DNA of 64,000 bases, taken from the NCBI RefSeq assembly GCF_016213215.1, contig NZ_JACRAW010000097.1, positions 92,050-156,049 of the forward strand, in the 5' to 3' direction. The stretch is from Bradyrhizobium sp. Lineage in GTDB: Bacteria; Pseudomonadota; Alphaproteobacteria; Rhizobiales; Xanthobacteraceae. Shown here in pieces: positions 27,214 through 35,140 of this stretch. The position numbers and the translations under genes are program-made. A model generated the notes under the pieces. The model had not been told where the DNA came from. It did no database searches and saw only the letters and a program-made list of their open reading frames with translations. Within the stretch, counting starts at the first letter, position 1. Every line of letters begins with the position of its first letter.

Positions 27214-28401
27214 ATGCCGTTGCTGGTTTTCATAGTTGGATTATTTAGCATTCCAGTCCTCATGTTGCTCGTTGAGGTGGTTGCAGCTCTAAGGCCGGTT
27301 AAAGAAAAGCCGGTGGAACTCTCTGCGCCCAAAGCGATCGGGTGTGTGGCGGTGGTCGTACCTGCTCACAACGAGAGCAATGGCATAATCCCGACGCTGC
27401 ACGATCTCTTTCCGCAATTGGGCGATCGCGACACCCTTCTCGTAATTGCGGATAATTGCACGGACGACACGGCTGTTGTCGCAGCCGCGGCTGGAGCGGA
27501 AGTTGTTGTCCGCAACGACCCTGAGAAGATCGGCAAGGGCTATGCGATGGCCAGGGCAATTTCGCACCTGGCGAAAAATGCACCGGATTTCGTCCTGTTC
27601 ATCGACGCCGATTGCAGGGTGCAGTCGGATTTGGTGGAAAAGTTGAGGATGGTCTGTTCCTCGATTCGCCGTCCGGTGCAGGCTTTGGATTTGATGACGA
27701 GCGCTGAAAATTCGGAGGTCAATCAGAAGCTTTCAGAGTTTGCCTGGACAATAAAGAATTTTGCCCGGCCCCTTGGGCTCAGGATCTTGAATCGCTCTGT
27801 CCAGCTGATGGGAACAGGCATGATCTTTCCATGGGAACTGATCAGCGCAGTTCCCCTTGCAACCGGGCACGTCGCGGAGGATCTAAAGCTTGGTGTGGAG
27901 TTGGCCGCTGCGGGCAAGCCGGCGCACTTTTTTCCCTTCGTAAAGGTAACCAGCCATTTTCCGACGACAGTGAAGGCAAGCGAAACCCAACGACTGCGCT
28001 GGATCCAAGGGCATCTTGCCACGATGCTCAGATCAGTCCCACGTTTGGCGACTCTGGCGATCAAGCGGCGAGACTTGGATCTCTTCGTGCTAGCGCTGGA
28101 TCTGCTTATCCCTCCATTATCGTTGCTGGGAGTTTTGACTGCAGGAATATTCGGTTTGACCATTCTCGCCGCACTAGGTGGAATGGGTATGCTGCCCCTG
28201 CTTCTCGCCACGGCAAATCTCGTCTTGTTGAGTGCTGTAATCGTCCTGGCCTGGTGGAAATTCGGACGCGAAATCTTGCCGCTATCGAAAGGACCGAAGG
28301 TGGCCAGATCGATGCTCAATAAACTGGAGGTCTATAGCCGTTTGATCGCAGGCCGGACCGCTGGGCAGTGGGTGCGAACCGACCGGTCCAAGATGAAATA
28401 G
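27214..28401 (+). CDS. GT2 family membrane glycosyltransferase
   Basis: This 395-residue enzyme has a GT-A domain between hydrophobic ends. Its motifs are VVVPAHNESNGI, VIADNCTDDT, LFIDADCRV (the DXD position), HVAEDLKLGVEL and QRLRWIQGH, the D, DXD, ED and QxxRW set of processive-type GT2 enzymes. One N-terminal and two or three C-terminal transmembrane segments place the active site at the cytoplasmic face of the inner membrane. It closes the polysaccharide region. The preceding 198-base gap has room for divergent promoters shared with the GT4 gene. Confidence 0.85.
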   Translation: MPLLVFIVGLFSIPVLMLLVEVVAALRPVKEKPVELSAPKAIGCVAVVVPAHNESNGIIPTLHDLFPQLGDRDTLLVIADNCTDDTAVVAAAAGAEVVVRNDPEKIGKGYAMARAISHLAKNAPDFVLFIDADCRVQSDLVEKLRMVCSSIRRPVQALDLMTSAENSEVNQKLSEFAWTIKNFARPLGLRILNRSVQLMGTGMIFPWELISAVPLATGHVAEDLKLGVELAAAGKPAHFFPFVKVTSHFPTTVKASETQRLRWIQGHLATMLRSVPRLATLAIKRRDLDLFVLALDLLIPPLSLLGVLTAGIFGLTILAALGGMGMLPLLLATANLVLLSAVIVLAWWKFGREILPLSKGPKVARSMLNKLEVYSRLIAGRTAGQWVRTDRSKMK

Positions 28402-28558
28402 GGGATGAGTAGCGATGCTCAGGGCAAGGTCACGCGAGCGTTATCGAACCCGGCTAGAGGAAAGACTGACCAATCGGTGGGTGCAACGCGTGTAATGATT
28501 TGAATTGGCACGCTGCTTGCTCGGAAATCGATCAAGCATAGCAGGGCAGGGGAATTCC

Positions 28559-28732
28559 ATGAAGGCCGATCTCCGCGGGACGGTCACCCGTCGTCAACCA
28601 GCTCGAAAATCAAAAAGAGCACAGAAAGCTCCGAACACGGGAAAACCGGCGAATATTGCCCAACGCTACAGGGAAGTCTTGCGCTTGAGACAGCGCCTCT
28701 CTGAAGCGGAAGCGTGGCGCGCGGGTCAATGA
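28559..28732 (+). CDS. Small basic hypothetical protein
   Basis: This 57-residue basic protein has an N-terminal Arg/Lys/Gly/Thr-rich half and a C-terminal helix with heptad-like leucines (YREVLRLRQRLSEAE). The ATG follows GGGGAATTCC, a reasonable ribosome binding site. I do not recognise a family. Its stop codon overlaps the start of a second small gene (ATGA), which argues that both are really translated. Confidence 0.5.
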   Translation: MKADLRGTVTRRQPARKSKRAQKAPNTGKPANIAQRYREVLRLRQRLSEAEAWRAGQ

Positions 28733-28845
28733 GCACCATTCGGAAAAGAATGGCGCGGCCGCTCTATCTAGCGGCTGTCGCAATCGCCATGGCGGGGTGG
28801 CTCTGGGCGCTTGTCGCGGGCCTCGAGTGGGTGCTCGGGACGTAA
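28729..28845 (+). CDS. 38-residue single-helix membrane peptide
   Basis: The reading frame starts at an ATG sharing four bases with the stop of the preceding small gene. It encodes a basic N-terminus (STIRKRMARP) followed by one hydrophobic helix (LYLAAVAIAMAGWLWALVAGL) and a short tail ending WVLGT. Pairs of a short basic gene and a short single-helix gene occur in Bradyrhizobium genomes as I recall them; no function is known. The overlap and the clean basic-then-hydrophobic pattern support a real gene despite its size. Confidence 0.5.
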   Translation: MSTIRKRMARPLYLAAVAIAMAGWLWALVAGLEWVLGT

Positions 28846-29127
28846 CGGCTGCCGATTCATAGCGGCTGCTGCAATTATCAAAATTGCTCCACATCGGCGG
28901 TGTCGTAGTAGGAAACAACTCACCACCGAAAATGTACATCTCACACGCCGTTCCGCTCGGTCAGGTCAGGCATGAACGAGGTGCGCCAGCCGTACCGCTG
29001 GGTGCAAAATATTTTTGATCGCGAGACATTTCAGTGGATGAAGTCGGGCTGACTTACTGCTGAGTTTTAAGGATGCTAAGCACTGGCGCTCGTCCGGATT
29101 TGTGCTCGCGAAGACTAGGAATTGAGA

Positions 29128-29319
29128 ATGCCAGATACCTTCACCAGCGCGCTGTTGGCAGCCTTGAACGCATCGACCGAAATCGAAGACGCCGATTGGC
29201 AGGTTCCGAGCACCCCGAGCGACAAGCGCGACACCGAAGCGTCCGTTCGCGAGATAGAGGACGAGAACAGGTTTGCCGCTACCATCTGTTTTGGGATGGC
29301 GAAGATCCGGCCGACTTGA
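29128..29319 (+). CDS. Small hypothetical protein, weakly supported
   Basis: This possible 63-residue acidic protein (MPDTFTSALLAALN start) is preceded by AGGAATTGAGA, a possible ribosome binding site. It has no recognisable domain or leader. It lies alone before the first sorting-signal protein gene. Its composition (many Asp, Glu, Thr) is plausible for a protein, but nothing else distinguishes it from chance. Confidence 0.3.
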   Translation: MPDTFTSALLAALNASTEIEDADWQVPSTPSDKRDTEASVREIEDENRFAATICFGMAKIRPT

Positions 29320-29474
29320 TTCTTTCGATTCACCGCGTGGGCGCCCGAGCAGTGATCAATGAACGAAGGCGAAAGACCTGCCCGCGCAATCATTGGATCG
29401 AATTTAATTGTGGCGGCACTGCGAATTAAATCCAATCCTGATGATTGGCGGCGAGTCAGCATTTTCCTGGGGCA

Positions 29475-29503
29475 TTGACACCATAGTCGCTTTTGCTTAT
29501 TTT
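29475..29503 (+). promoter_or_regulatory. Candidate sigma-70-type promoter of the first sorting-signal gene
   Basis: A perfect TTGACA at 29475-29480 is followed after 17 bases by TATTTT at 29498-29503. This lies 27 bases before the gene start at 29530, which also has a strong GGGGAGG ribosome binding site. Position and spacing fit a housekeeping promoter; it is read by eye only. Confidence 0.45.
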
Positions 29504-29529
29504 TCGCAAATTCTTCTGGGGAGGTTTTA

Positions 29530-30192
29530 ATGAAGCGTTCATTATTGATTGCGCCGGCCTTATTGGCGGTCCTTTGGGCGGGCAGCGCTTCGGCCCTTAC
29601 CTTGATTCAGAATGGAAGCTTCGAAAGCGGGTTAAACGACGCCGGCCCTGGTGGCTACAAAACCATTCCGGGAAGTGGAGCTGTGATCACCGGCTGGACG
29701 GTGGGCGGCAGCGTCGACTGGATCAACGGTTACTGGCAGGCCAGCGATGGCACCCACAGCGTTGATCTGAACGGTGGAAGCATCGGCGACATCCAACAGG
29801 CAATTACGACCGTTGTCGGCCAGCAATACCTTCTCACCTTCGACCTTTCCGCCAATCCGGATCATCTGGATTCGCACCCTGACACGCGAGGCGTGTATGT
29901 CAGTGCGGGCGGCCCAAGCACCTTGTTCACGTACACGTTCGATGCGCCGCCGAATTCGAAGGCGAACATGAACTGGCAGACTTACTCTTTGATCTTCACG
30001 GCGACCGGAACGTCTACTCTGATCGACTTCGCCAGCAACGTCGGCCAGAACTGCTGCTGGGGGGCGGCGCTCGACAACGTAGCCGTTACGGCGGTACCTG
30101 AGGCGTCCACTTGGGTGATGATGATCCTCGGCTTTTTCGGATTGGGCTATCTGGCCCACCGGCAGCGGCGCCCAGCGTTGCGGATGGCCTGA
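29530..30192 (+). CDS. Secreted choice-of-anchor-C-like protein with a variant PEP-CTERM signal
   Basis: This 220-residue protein has a signal peptide (LLAVLWAGSASA) and a beta-rich domain starting NGSFESG and containing GQQYLLTFDLSANPD, the pattern of the choice-of-anchor C/DUF642 group. Near the end a CC pair (QNCCWGAALDN) precedes the sorting signal VPEASTWVMMILGFFGLGYLAHRQRR. The signal has PEA instead of PEP but keeps the hydrophobic helix and the basic tail, so it should still be handled by the exosortase. It has its own promoter candidate and a strong terminator. The product is presumably exported and attached to or released with the polymer. Confidence 0.8.
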   Translation: MKRSLLIAPALLAVLWAGSASALTLIQNGSFESGLNDAGPGGYKTIPGSGAVITGWTVGGSVDWINGYWQASDGTHSVDLNGGSIGDIQQAITTVVGQQYLLTFDLSANPDHLDSHPDTRGVYVSAGGPSTLFTYTFDAPPNSKANMNWQTYSLIFTATGTSTLIDFASNVGQNCCWGAALDNVAVTAVPEASTWVMMILGFFGLGYLAHRQRRPALRMA

Positions 30193-30213
30193 GGCGCCAA
30201 AAGCGAATTGCAG

Positions 30214-30236
30214 AAGCCGCCGCGAGGCGGCTTTTT
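30214..30236 (+). terminator. Rho-independent terminator with GCGA loop
   Basis: An 8-bp stem AAGCCGCC/GGCGGCTT closes a GCGA tetraloop and runs into a T stretch. It lies 22 bases after the stop codon at 30192. Confidence 0.8.
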
Positions 30237-30469
30237 CTGTTTCGAGGGTTACCCAGGCGGACTGCGCTTTGATGGCCCCGCGGCGTGCCCGGCCAGATGG
30301 ACCGCTGGCATGATTCCAGCGAAGCACTCAAACGTGCTTTCCCTCCATGGCACCAGTGACACTTCTGGCACGTCGGCGACGCGACTGAGCGCCGGCGGAC
30401 GCGATCTCAATGGCTCTGAGGAGCGCCAAAACCTCGGGTAACTAAACACCACTCAGTGCGTCGTCCTGA

Positions 30470-30498
30470 TTGACACGCTCTTCAGCCCTGAGTAGGTT
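30470..30498 (+). promoter_or_regulatory. Candidate promoter of the second sorting-signal gene
   Basis: TTGACA at 30470-30475, 17 bases of spacer and TAGGTT at 30493-30498 lie 63 bases before the gene start. The -10 box is weak but acceptable for an alphaproteobacterium. It repeats the arrangement seen before the first sorting-signal gene. Confidence 0.35.
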
Positions 30499-30561
30499 AT
30501 TACCAATTGGTTAAGAATTAAATGTTTTGATAAAGGCGCCGCTTTTATTGGGAGCGATAGA

Positions 30562-31254
30562 ATGCATAGCAGGATTAGAGTGTTAAAGACTATTGCCTCG
30601 GGATTGCTACTTCTTGCGTTTGGCTCGGGTACCGCAAGCGCAAATCTGCTCCTCGATGGTGGGTTCGATAGCCCGAGCAATCCAGTCCTTCCATTCTACA
30701 CCAACTTTGGGCCCGTAGTGGGGCCTAGCAACTATGGCGGTGTTGCATTCGACAATGCGTGGCAAATAACTTCCGGTAACGTGGACCTGGTGCAACAGTC
30801 GGGGGGCTGGCCGGCATCACCCGCCAGCTCGCCTTACTATCTTGACCTCACCGGTTTCGTGCCTGGTACGATCCAGCAAACATTCGCAACGACTGCCGGC
30901 CAGCAATACAGTTTGAGCTTCTGGTACAGCAACAACCCCGGTGGCTCTCCGCATCCAACCTCGGCGTCGGTGCAGGTCGGATCATTATCGACCACCATTT
31001 CACATGATGGCTCGACCACCAGTGATCTGCATTGGACGCAGTACTACAGCTTATTCACGGCAGCAGCCGGACCAACGTCGACACTCATTTTTGCGCAGCT
31101 CGACAACTGCTGCAATGGCGGCATCCTCTTGGACACCGTGAATGTGTCTGCCGTTCCCGAACCCGCCACCTGGGCGATGATGGTGATGGGCTTCCTCGGG
31201 CTCGGCTTCCTGGCTTATCGTCGCAGCGCGGGCGCCGCGTTGCGGATCGTCTGA
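30562..31254 (+). CDS. Secreted choice-of-anchor-C-like protein with PEPxxWA-CTERM signal
   Basis: This 230-residue protein has a signal peptide (ending GTASA), a beta-sandwich type region with DGGFDSPSN and GQQYSLSFWYSNNPGG, a CC pair (DNCCNGGILLDT) and the C-terminal sorting signal [19 protein letters not shown] followed by AYRR. It is closely related in layout to the gene at 29530 (same order, same cysteine pair, same lead-in to the signal), so the two probably arose by duplication. It should be a substrate of the exosortase encoded 6 kb upstream. A terminator follows directly. Confidence 0.88.
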   Translation: MHSRIRVLKTIASGLLLLAFGSGTASANLLLDGGFDSPSNPVLPFYTNFGPVVGPSNYGGVAFDNAWQITSGNVDLVQQSGGWPASPASSPYYLDLTGFVPGTIQQTFATTAGQQYSLSFWYSNNPGGSPHPTSASVQVGSLSTTISHDGSTTSDLHWTQYYSLFTAAAGPTSTLIFAQLDNCCNGGILLDTVNVSAVPEPATWAMMVMGFLGLGFLAYRRSAGAALRIV

Positions 31255-31706
31255 TCAGCCATAACCTCCTCAATCCCAGCGAAGCCGCCGAAAGGCGGCT
31301 TCTTTGTTCCGTGGTCCCTTTGCCTGCCGAACCTTGGCGCTGTTCTATCCGTCGGACGGAGATCAGGCCGACGGATGTTGCTCCGCCAGAGGCTGTCAAC
31401 ACCGCCATAGAGAGGCGAGACTTTCGTCATTAAACGCTGGGACTAAATTCCAGCGGCATTCATTTTGGATAATTGATTCGGCCGGACGCTTTTCCCAACT
31501 AGTGGTTGAGGTATGAAGTTACGCAATTGCTTCGCTATTGAGATAGTCTCGCAAAAAAGCCCTGTAAATTGCCTGCGAATCGATCAGTTTGAGAAAAATA
31601 TAGTCGTGATTGCCGGTGCGGCGTCGTTGCGCTGCAATGACGTCATTGCTAATGAATCATTTAAATAGACGATTAGGTTGTTGGCCTTGGAGGCTGGAAG
31701 GTGAAT
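31255..31706. other. AT-rich gene-poor stretch
   Basis: These 452 bases hold the terminator at 31281-31307 and then an AT-rich part. A possible 51-codon reading frame at 31513-31668, preceded by TTGAGG, is too weakly supported to call a gene. No clear promoter consensus for the next gene was found. Confidence 0.4.
31281..31307 (+). terminator. Rho-independent terminator with GAAA loop
   Basis: A 9-bp stem GAAGCCGCC/GGCGGCTTC closes a GAAA tetraloop and is followed by TTTGTT. It lies 27 bases after the stop codon at 31254 and is nearly identical in stem to the terminators at 30214 and 32257. Confidence 0.8.
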
Positions 31707-32231
31707 ATGTTCAGGACGTGCTTGATTGCAATCATGGCCCTCATTGGAGTGACGGTAGGTCAGGCGCAGGCTTCCGTGGTGGTCGATTCCTTCACTGCCC
31801 TTCCGCTGATTGTGCCCGGAGGTGGAAGCCCAACTTTCGATCTCAAGTTGACTTTCAGCTACGATCCGCTGCCTGGCTTCGCGAACGAAAAGTTCAATGG
31901 AGCCGTCACGTTTAATGACGGCAACGGAAACACACAGCTCTTGCCGTACTCGGTGACCGTGTCCAGCGGCTCCCCCGTGACTTTTGATTTCGTGTACTCT
32001 GGGTTCAGCCTGCCGCCGGGGACTTACACGCCGTCCTATAGCTATCTTTTTACGTATACCTATCCGGGAACGCCGAGCGGGTCCGGAAACACCGGCATTG
32101 TGAGCGGTGAAGGTGCAGTGGTTACGGCTATTCCTGAGCCGGCTACCTGGGCGATGATGATCGTTGGTTTCCTCGGTGTCGGCTTTTTGGCTTACCGTCG
32201 CAGCTCACGCTCGGCGCTCCGCATTGCCTGA
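31707..32231 (+). CDS. Secreted protein with PEPxxWA-CTERM sorting signal
   Basis: This 174-residue protein has a signal peptide ([17 protein letters not shown]), a short beta-rich body ([37 protein letters not shown]) and the C-terminal signal [19 protein letters not shown] followed by AYRRSSRS. No known domain is recognisable in the body. It is a likely exosortase substrate. The ATG at 31707 has GGAAGG upstream; a GTG two codons earlier is also possible. A strong terminator follows. Confidence 0.85.
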   Translation: MFRTCLIAIMALIGVTVGQAQASVVVDSFTALPLIVPGGGSPTFDLKLTFSYDPLPGFANEKFNGAVTFNDGNGNTQLLPYSVTVSSGSPVTFDFVYSGFSLPPGTYTPSYSYLFTYTYPGTPSGSGNTGIVSGEGAVVTAIPEPATWAMMIVGFLGVGFLAYRRSSRSALRIA

Positions 32232-32256
32232 CCAGATCAGCCACGCTTGACCGAAG

Positions 32257-32281
32257 GCCGCCGCAAGGCGGCTTTTCTTTT
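32257..32281 (+). terminator. Rho-independent terminator with GCAA loop
   Basis: A GCCGCC/GGCGGC stem closes a GCAA tetraloop and runs into TTTTCTTTT. It lies 25 bases after the stop at 32231. Confidence 0.8.
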
Positions 32282-32331
32282 GGCCTGAGATGGGTAACCT
32301 CGGCCAGAGCGTGCCATCCCGGGTCGCTGCA

Positions 32332-32616
32332 ATGCGCATGATCAGTGTTGTCGGCCTGGCCGTTTTGACCACCATGGCGAGCTCCGCCCAGGAGGGCGGT
32401 CGAATCAAACGAGCTCCGCCGACACCTGCCGAGAAAGATCGGATCGCCTCCGAAATGGCGTTGAACGACAGCCTTCTGCAAAGGGGTGATATCATCGCGA
32501 CGGACCGCGGCTTCGTCATTTTCCGTGGGCTGGCGCCCGATGGCATGACGGCCGATGTTGCGCCGATCCCTAATCCGTTGAGAAAAGGCAGCATGGAGCA
32601 AAAAAGTCGCCGCTGA
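32332..32616 (+). CDS. Small secreted hypothetical protein
   Basis: This 94-residue protein has a signal peptide (MISVVGLAVLTTMASSAQ) and a mature part rich in charged residues, with GDIIATDRGFVIFRGLAPDG in the middle. Proteins with this ATDRGF-x-FRGLAPDG pattern occur in Bradyrhizobium as unannotated secreted proteins as I recall. It lacks a C-terminal sorting signal. ATGs at 32332 and 32338 both fit. It lies between two sorting-signal genes and has no clear ribosome binding site. Confidence 0.5.
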   Translation: MRMISVVGLAVLTTMASSAQEGGRIKRAPPTPAEKDRIASEMALNDSLLQRGDIIATDRGFVIFRGLAPDGMTADVAPIPNPLRKGSMEQKSRR

Positions 32617-32771
32617 GCCAATTCTCGCCAGTGCGCAGAGCCGGTGCCGATTAATAATAAGGACGAGGCAAAGGTGTTGTAGTAAAGGTACAAATTGACG
32701 CGCAATTTAAAAGTGCTAAACAGTTGCCAGGGCGCTTCCTTGATCTTTCCCGGGGAGCTGGAGTTCTGAAA

Positions 32772-33746
32772 ATGCCGTTTCGTTCAGGTTTATTGCTCGC
32801 CTTTTTGATAGCCGCGCTTGGTTCAACAGGAGCATCCGCGGGATTGGTGAATGTTGCCAGCTACGACATGAACAACGGCAACGGCACCACGCAATTCACG
32901 TTTGGCTACGATTATTTCGATTTCTCGTACACGAAGAATGGCCAGGCCACGCCGGATTTCTACGCAAACAAGAACGGCTCGAACCAAACAATCCCGAACA
33001 ATGCCGCGCCCAAGGACGCCCCCCTGACCGGCGGCACGGGAAAACTGACGGACGGCCTGATTGCGACGCAGGTCTACTCGCTTGTCAGTGGCGCCAACGG
33101 CGCCATATCGAGCGGTGCGTTTGCCGGGCAGCCCACCCAATATGTCGGCTGGAAGTATCAAGATCCGACCATCGCTTTCCATTTGGCCGGCGGTCAGTTC
33201 GTCAACTCGATCGCGCTGTATGTGGCTGCTTTCAACCCCGCCGCCCCCGGTGAGACAAACGGTCTGGTCGCAGCGCCCAACGAGGTCCTGCTTGACGTCA
33301 ATGGCCAGCCTGTGTCGGCCAGCCTGACGGTGACCTCTCTCAACGCCTTCACCCAGATGCTCACGTTGAGTGGATTCGGCTCGCTCTCTTCGGACTCTCT
33401 GTTCAGCCTTACGCTAAAGCGCGGTCCGCTCCAGCAGGATGGGATCGACTACTACAACAATCACGTGAAGGGTTTTGATCCAGCCAATCCCAACGACTCC
33501 TCGAAATGTGTTGGCTTCTGTGACCCTGATACGGGTCCATTCGCCAGCGGTTTTCGAGTTGAAGCGGCTGGCGGTCAGACGGGAGACCTCGATCCCAGTT
33601 TGGGCCTTGAACCTTGGATCATGGTGAGCGAGGTTCAGTTCACGGCTGCCGTGCCTGAGCCTTCGACTTGGATCATGATGATCGCGGGCTTTCTTGGGCT
33701 GGGCTTTCTCGCTCGCCGGCGGAGATTTGCGTTGCTTTCAGCCTGA
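32772..33746 (+). CDS. Secreted protein with PEPxxW-CTERM sorting signal
   Basis: This 324-residue protein has a signal peptide (LLLAFLIAALGSTGASA), a large Asn/Gly/Thr-rich extracellular domain and the C-terminal signal VPEPSTWIMMIAGFLGLGF followed by ARRRR. A CVGFCDPDTG segment near residue 255 carries two cysteines that could form a disulphide. No family is recognisable in the body. It is a likely exosortase substrate and the largest of the four here. The ATG at 32772 follows GGGGAGCTGGAG; an upstream frame from 32724 is not leader-like. Confidence 0.85.
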   Translation: MPFRSGLLLAFLIAALGSTGASAGLVNVASYDMNNGNGTTQFTFGYDYFDFSYTKNGQATPDFYANKNGSNQTIPNNAAPKDAPLTGGTGKLTDGLIATQVYSLVSGANGAISSGAFAGQPTQYVGWKYQDPTIAFHLAGGQFVNSIALYVAAFNPAAPGETNGLVAAPNEVLLDVNGQPVSASLTVTSLNAFTQMLTLSGFGSLSSDSLFSLTLKRGPLQQDGIDYYNNHVKGFDPANPNDSSKCVGFCDPDTGPFASGFRVEAAGGQTGDLDPSLGLEPWIMVSEVQFTAAVPEPSTWIMMIAGFLGLGFLARRRRFALLSA

Positions 33747-34207
33747 GCTCACCCACGGCCTGATTGCGACACCCTTGCCCGCCGAGCGAGCCGAAGCTCA
33801 TCCAAGCACCCGAGAAGCCCGCCTGTGCGCGGGCTGCGCAGCAACCGTCAGGTGTGCGTAGGGTGTTGGGCACTTCGATCCGCAAGCCCGGCACCGCTAT
33901 TGAGGTCATGGCTTCCGCCGTCTTCGTGTCGGTAACAGGAATTCGAACACGGGACGGTCAACACCCTGCAAACGTCCTTGGGGCGCGCCTCCTTTTAGTG
34001 ATCGGCATCATCAGCGCGGTCCGGACGGCCGAGTTTCACTCTTCGTCAGGGGAATTCAACTTTCGCGCAAGCGCATACGCAACGAGAGCCGTTCGTAAGA
34101 AGAGAACGCCGCGCATTTTGACGAGATGAAATGTGCATGACCGCCACCGCAAGCTCCGCGGACCGACTCGTCCGGCCACCGATCGTTGGAGTCTTGTGCC
34201 CAGGGGC
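33747..34207. other. Gene-free stretch between the sorting-signal genes and the catabolic region
   Basis: These 461 bases hold a GC hairpin at 33816-33835 (AGCCCGC/GCGGGCT) without a clear T stretch, which might act as a weak terminator. Open frames on both strands look like chance. It marks the boundary between the exosortase substrates and the carbazole genes. Confidence 0.5.
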
Positions 34208-34960
34208 TCAGTCCGGGCGAAACAGAGAGTCCGGAATGTTCTCTGCAAGGGTCGCGGTCCAGCGTACGTGGGCGCGCATTGCGTCTTCGGCGGCGGGGCC
34301 GTCGCCGGCGAGAACGGCATTGAGGATGAGCCGGTGATCGCTGACGGATTTCCGGTAAAGCGAAGCATCATACACACGGAAGAACGCCCTCTGGAACACC
34401 GGCATCAGAAGCTGGTCGAGAACGCGGCCAAGGTGCGTGTTGTCGGCCAGTTCCAGAATGAGGTCGTGAAACTGGCGATTTTCCCACAGATGCTCTTCAG
34501 GCTTCGGTGTCAGTTTGCGTGAGACGAGCAGGGGCCTTCCGACGGCCTCCGCCCGCTGGCGCAGTCCGGGTCGTATGATGTTGGTGGCCGAGCGGCGCGC
34601 GGCCAAACCCTCGAGAGCTTCGCGGACTTCGAACAGATCGCGCATTTCCTTGCGTGAGGGGCGTGCCACCATCGCACCGCGGAAGTCCTCGATTTGCACC
34701 AAGCCGTCGGCAGCCAGTCGGCGCAGGGCGGCACGCAAGGTGTTGCGACTAACGCCGATTTCACGGGTGAGTTCGGTCTCGATCAGGCGCTGGCCCGGTG
34801 CATAGCGGCCTTCCAGAATGCCAAGATTGATTGCTTGCACGGCTTGATCGACCTGGGTCATCGGCCGGCCGTCTTCGTTACCTGCCGACCGCACCTCGCG
34901 TCGGACCGCGGTCTCGTTGGCGGCCCTGGAGTTGCTGACCCTTAAGTTCGTGCCGCTCAT
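34208..34960 (-). CDS. GntR/FCD family transcriptional regulator of the carbazole operon (CarR candidate)
   Basis: This 250-residue regulator has an N-terminal winged helix-turn-helix (IGVSRNTLRAALRRLAADGLV) and a C-terminal all-helical FCD domain with RNLFEVREALEGLAA-like text and two metal-site His positions near FHDLILELADNTH. FCD-type GntR proteins usually bind an organic acid and release the operator. It is divergent from carAa with 180 bases between them, so it probably controls the operon in response to a carbazole breakdown product; carbazole clusters in other genera also carry a GntR-type CarR. I start at the ATG at 34960, preceded by GGAAGG. Confidence 0.8.
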   Translation of the reverse strand: MSGTNLRVSNSRAANETAVRREVRSAGNEDGRPMTQVDQAVQAINLGILEGRYAPGQRLIETELTREIGVSRNTLRAALRRLAADGLVQIEDFRGAMVARPSRKEMRDLFEVREALEGLAARRSATNIIRPGLRQRAEAVGRPLLVSRKLTPKPEEHLWENRQFHDLILELADNTHLGRVLDQLLMPVFQRAFFRVYDASLYRKSVSDHRLILNAVLAGDGPAAEDAMRAHVRWTATLAENIPDSLFRPD

Positions 34961-35039
34961 TGAGACACCTTCCAAACTCCTCGACCCTGGCTGGACCCGA
35001 CTTGCGAGAACGCTGTCGGTTAGCACTCGTAAAAAAGTG

Positions 35040-35083
35040 TTGACTCAGAGCGCACGATTGTTGAACAATCCAGATCAACAATA
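35040..35083 (+). promoter_or_regulatory. Candidate carAa promoter/operator region
   Basis: A TTGACT box at 35040-35045 is followed by a perfect 15-base palindrome GATTGTTGAACAATC at 35056-35070 and a further AACAAT half site at 35078-35083. The palindrome sits where the -10 box would be expected, which suits repression by the divergent GntR/FCD protein. No clear -10 sequence is visible. Confidence 0.45.
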
Positions 35084-35140
35084 ACACGGTAGTGCAGCCG
35101 GACTCGGAAAGCAAGAACCGGCGACCAGGGAGGGTTCGGC

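Larger units (their letters stand above)
30193..30561. other. Gene-free stretch between two sorting-signal genes
   Basis: These 369 bases hold the terminator at 30214-30236 and a promoter candidate at 30470-30498. No other coding region is convincing. Confidence 0.5.

Noticed and set aside
31513..31668. A 51-codon frame in the AT-rich gap before the third sorting-signal gene, preceded by TTGAGG.
   Set aside because: No leader, domain or coupling supports it, and an AT-rich gap readily gives such a frame by chance.
33816..33835. A GC hairpin that could be a terminator for the largest sorting-signal gene.
   Set aside because: It lacks a T stretch and lies 70 bases after the stop, unlike the three clear terminators, so I do not list it as one.
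33930..33985. Text on the minus strand resembling the T-loop of a tRNA (GTTCGAAT), which could mark a tRNA remnant or attachment site beside the carbazole block.
   Set aside because: The bases flanking the loop do not pair as a T-stem, and no acceptor stem or anticodon arm can be drawn.
33764..34129. A 121-codon plus-strand frame after the last sorting-signal gene.
   Set aside because: Its composition is Arg/Pro/Ala-heavy in the manner of non-coding GC-rich DNA, it crosses a hairpin, and no motif is present.
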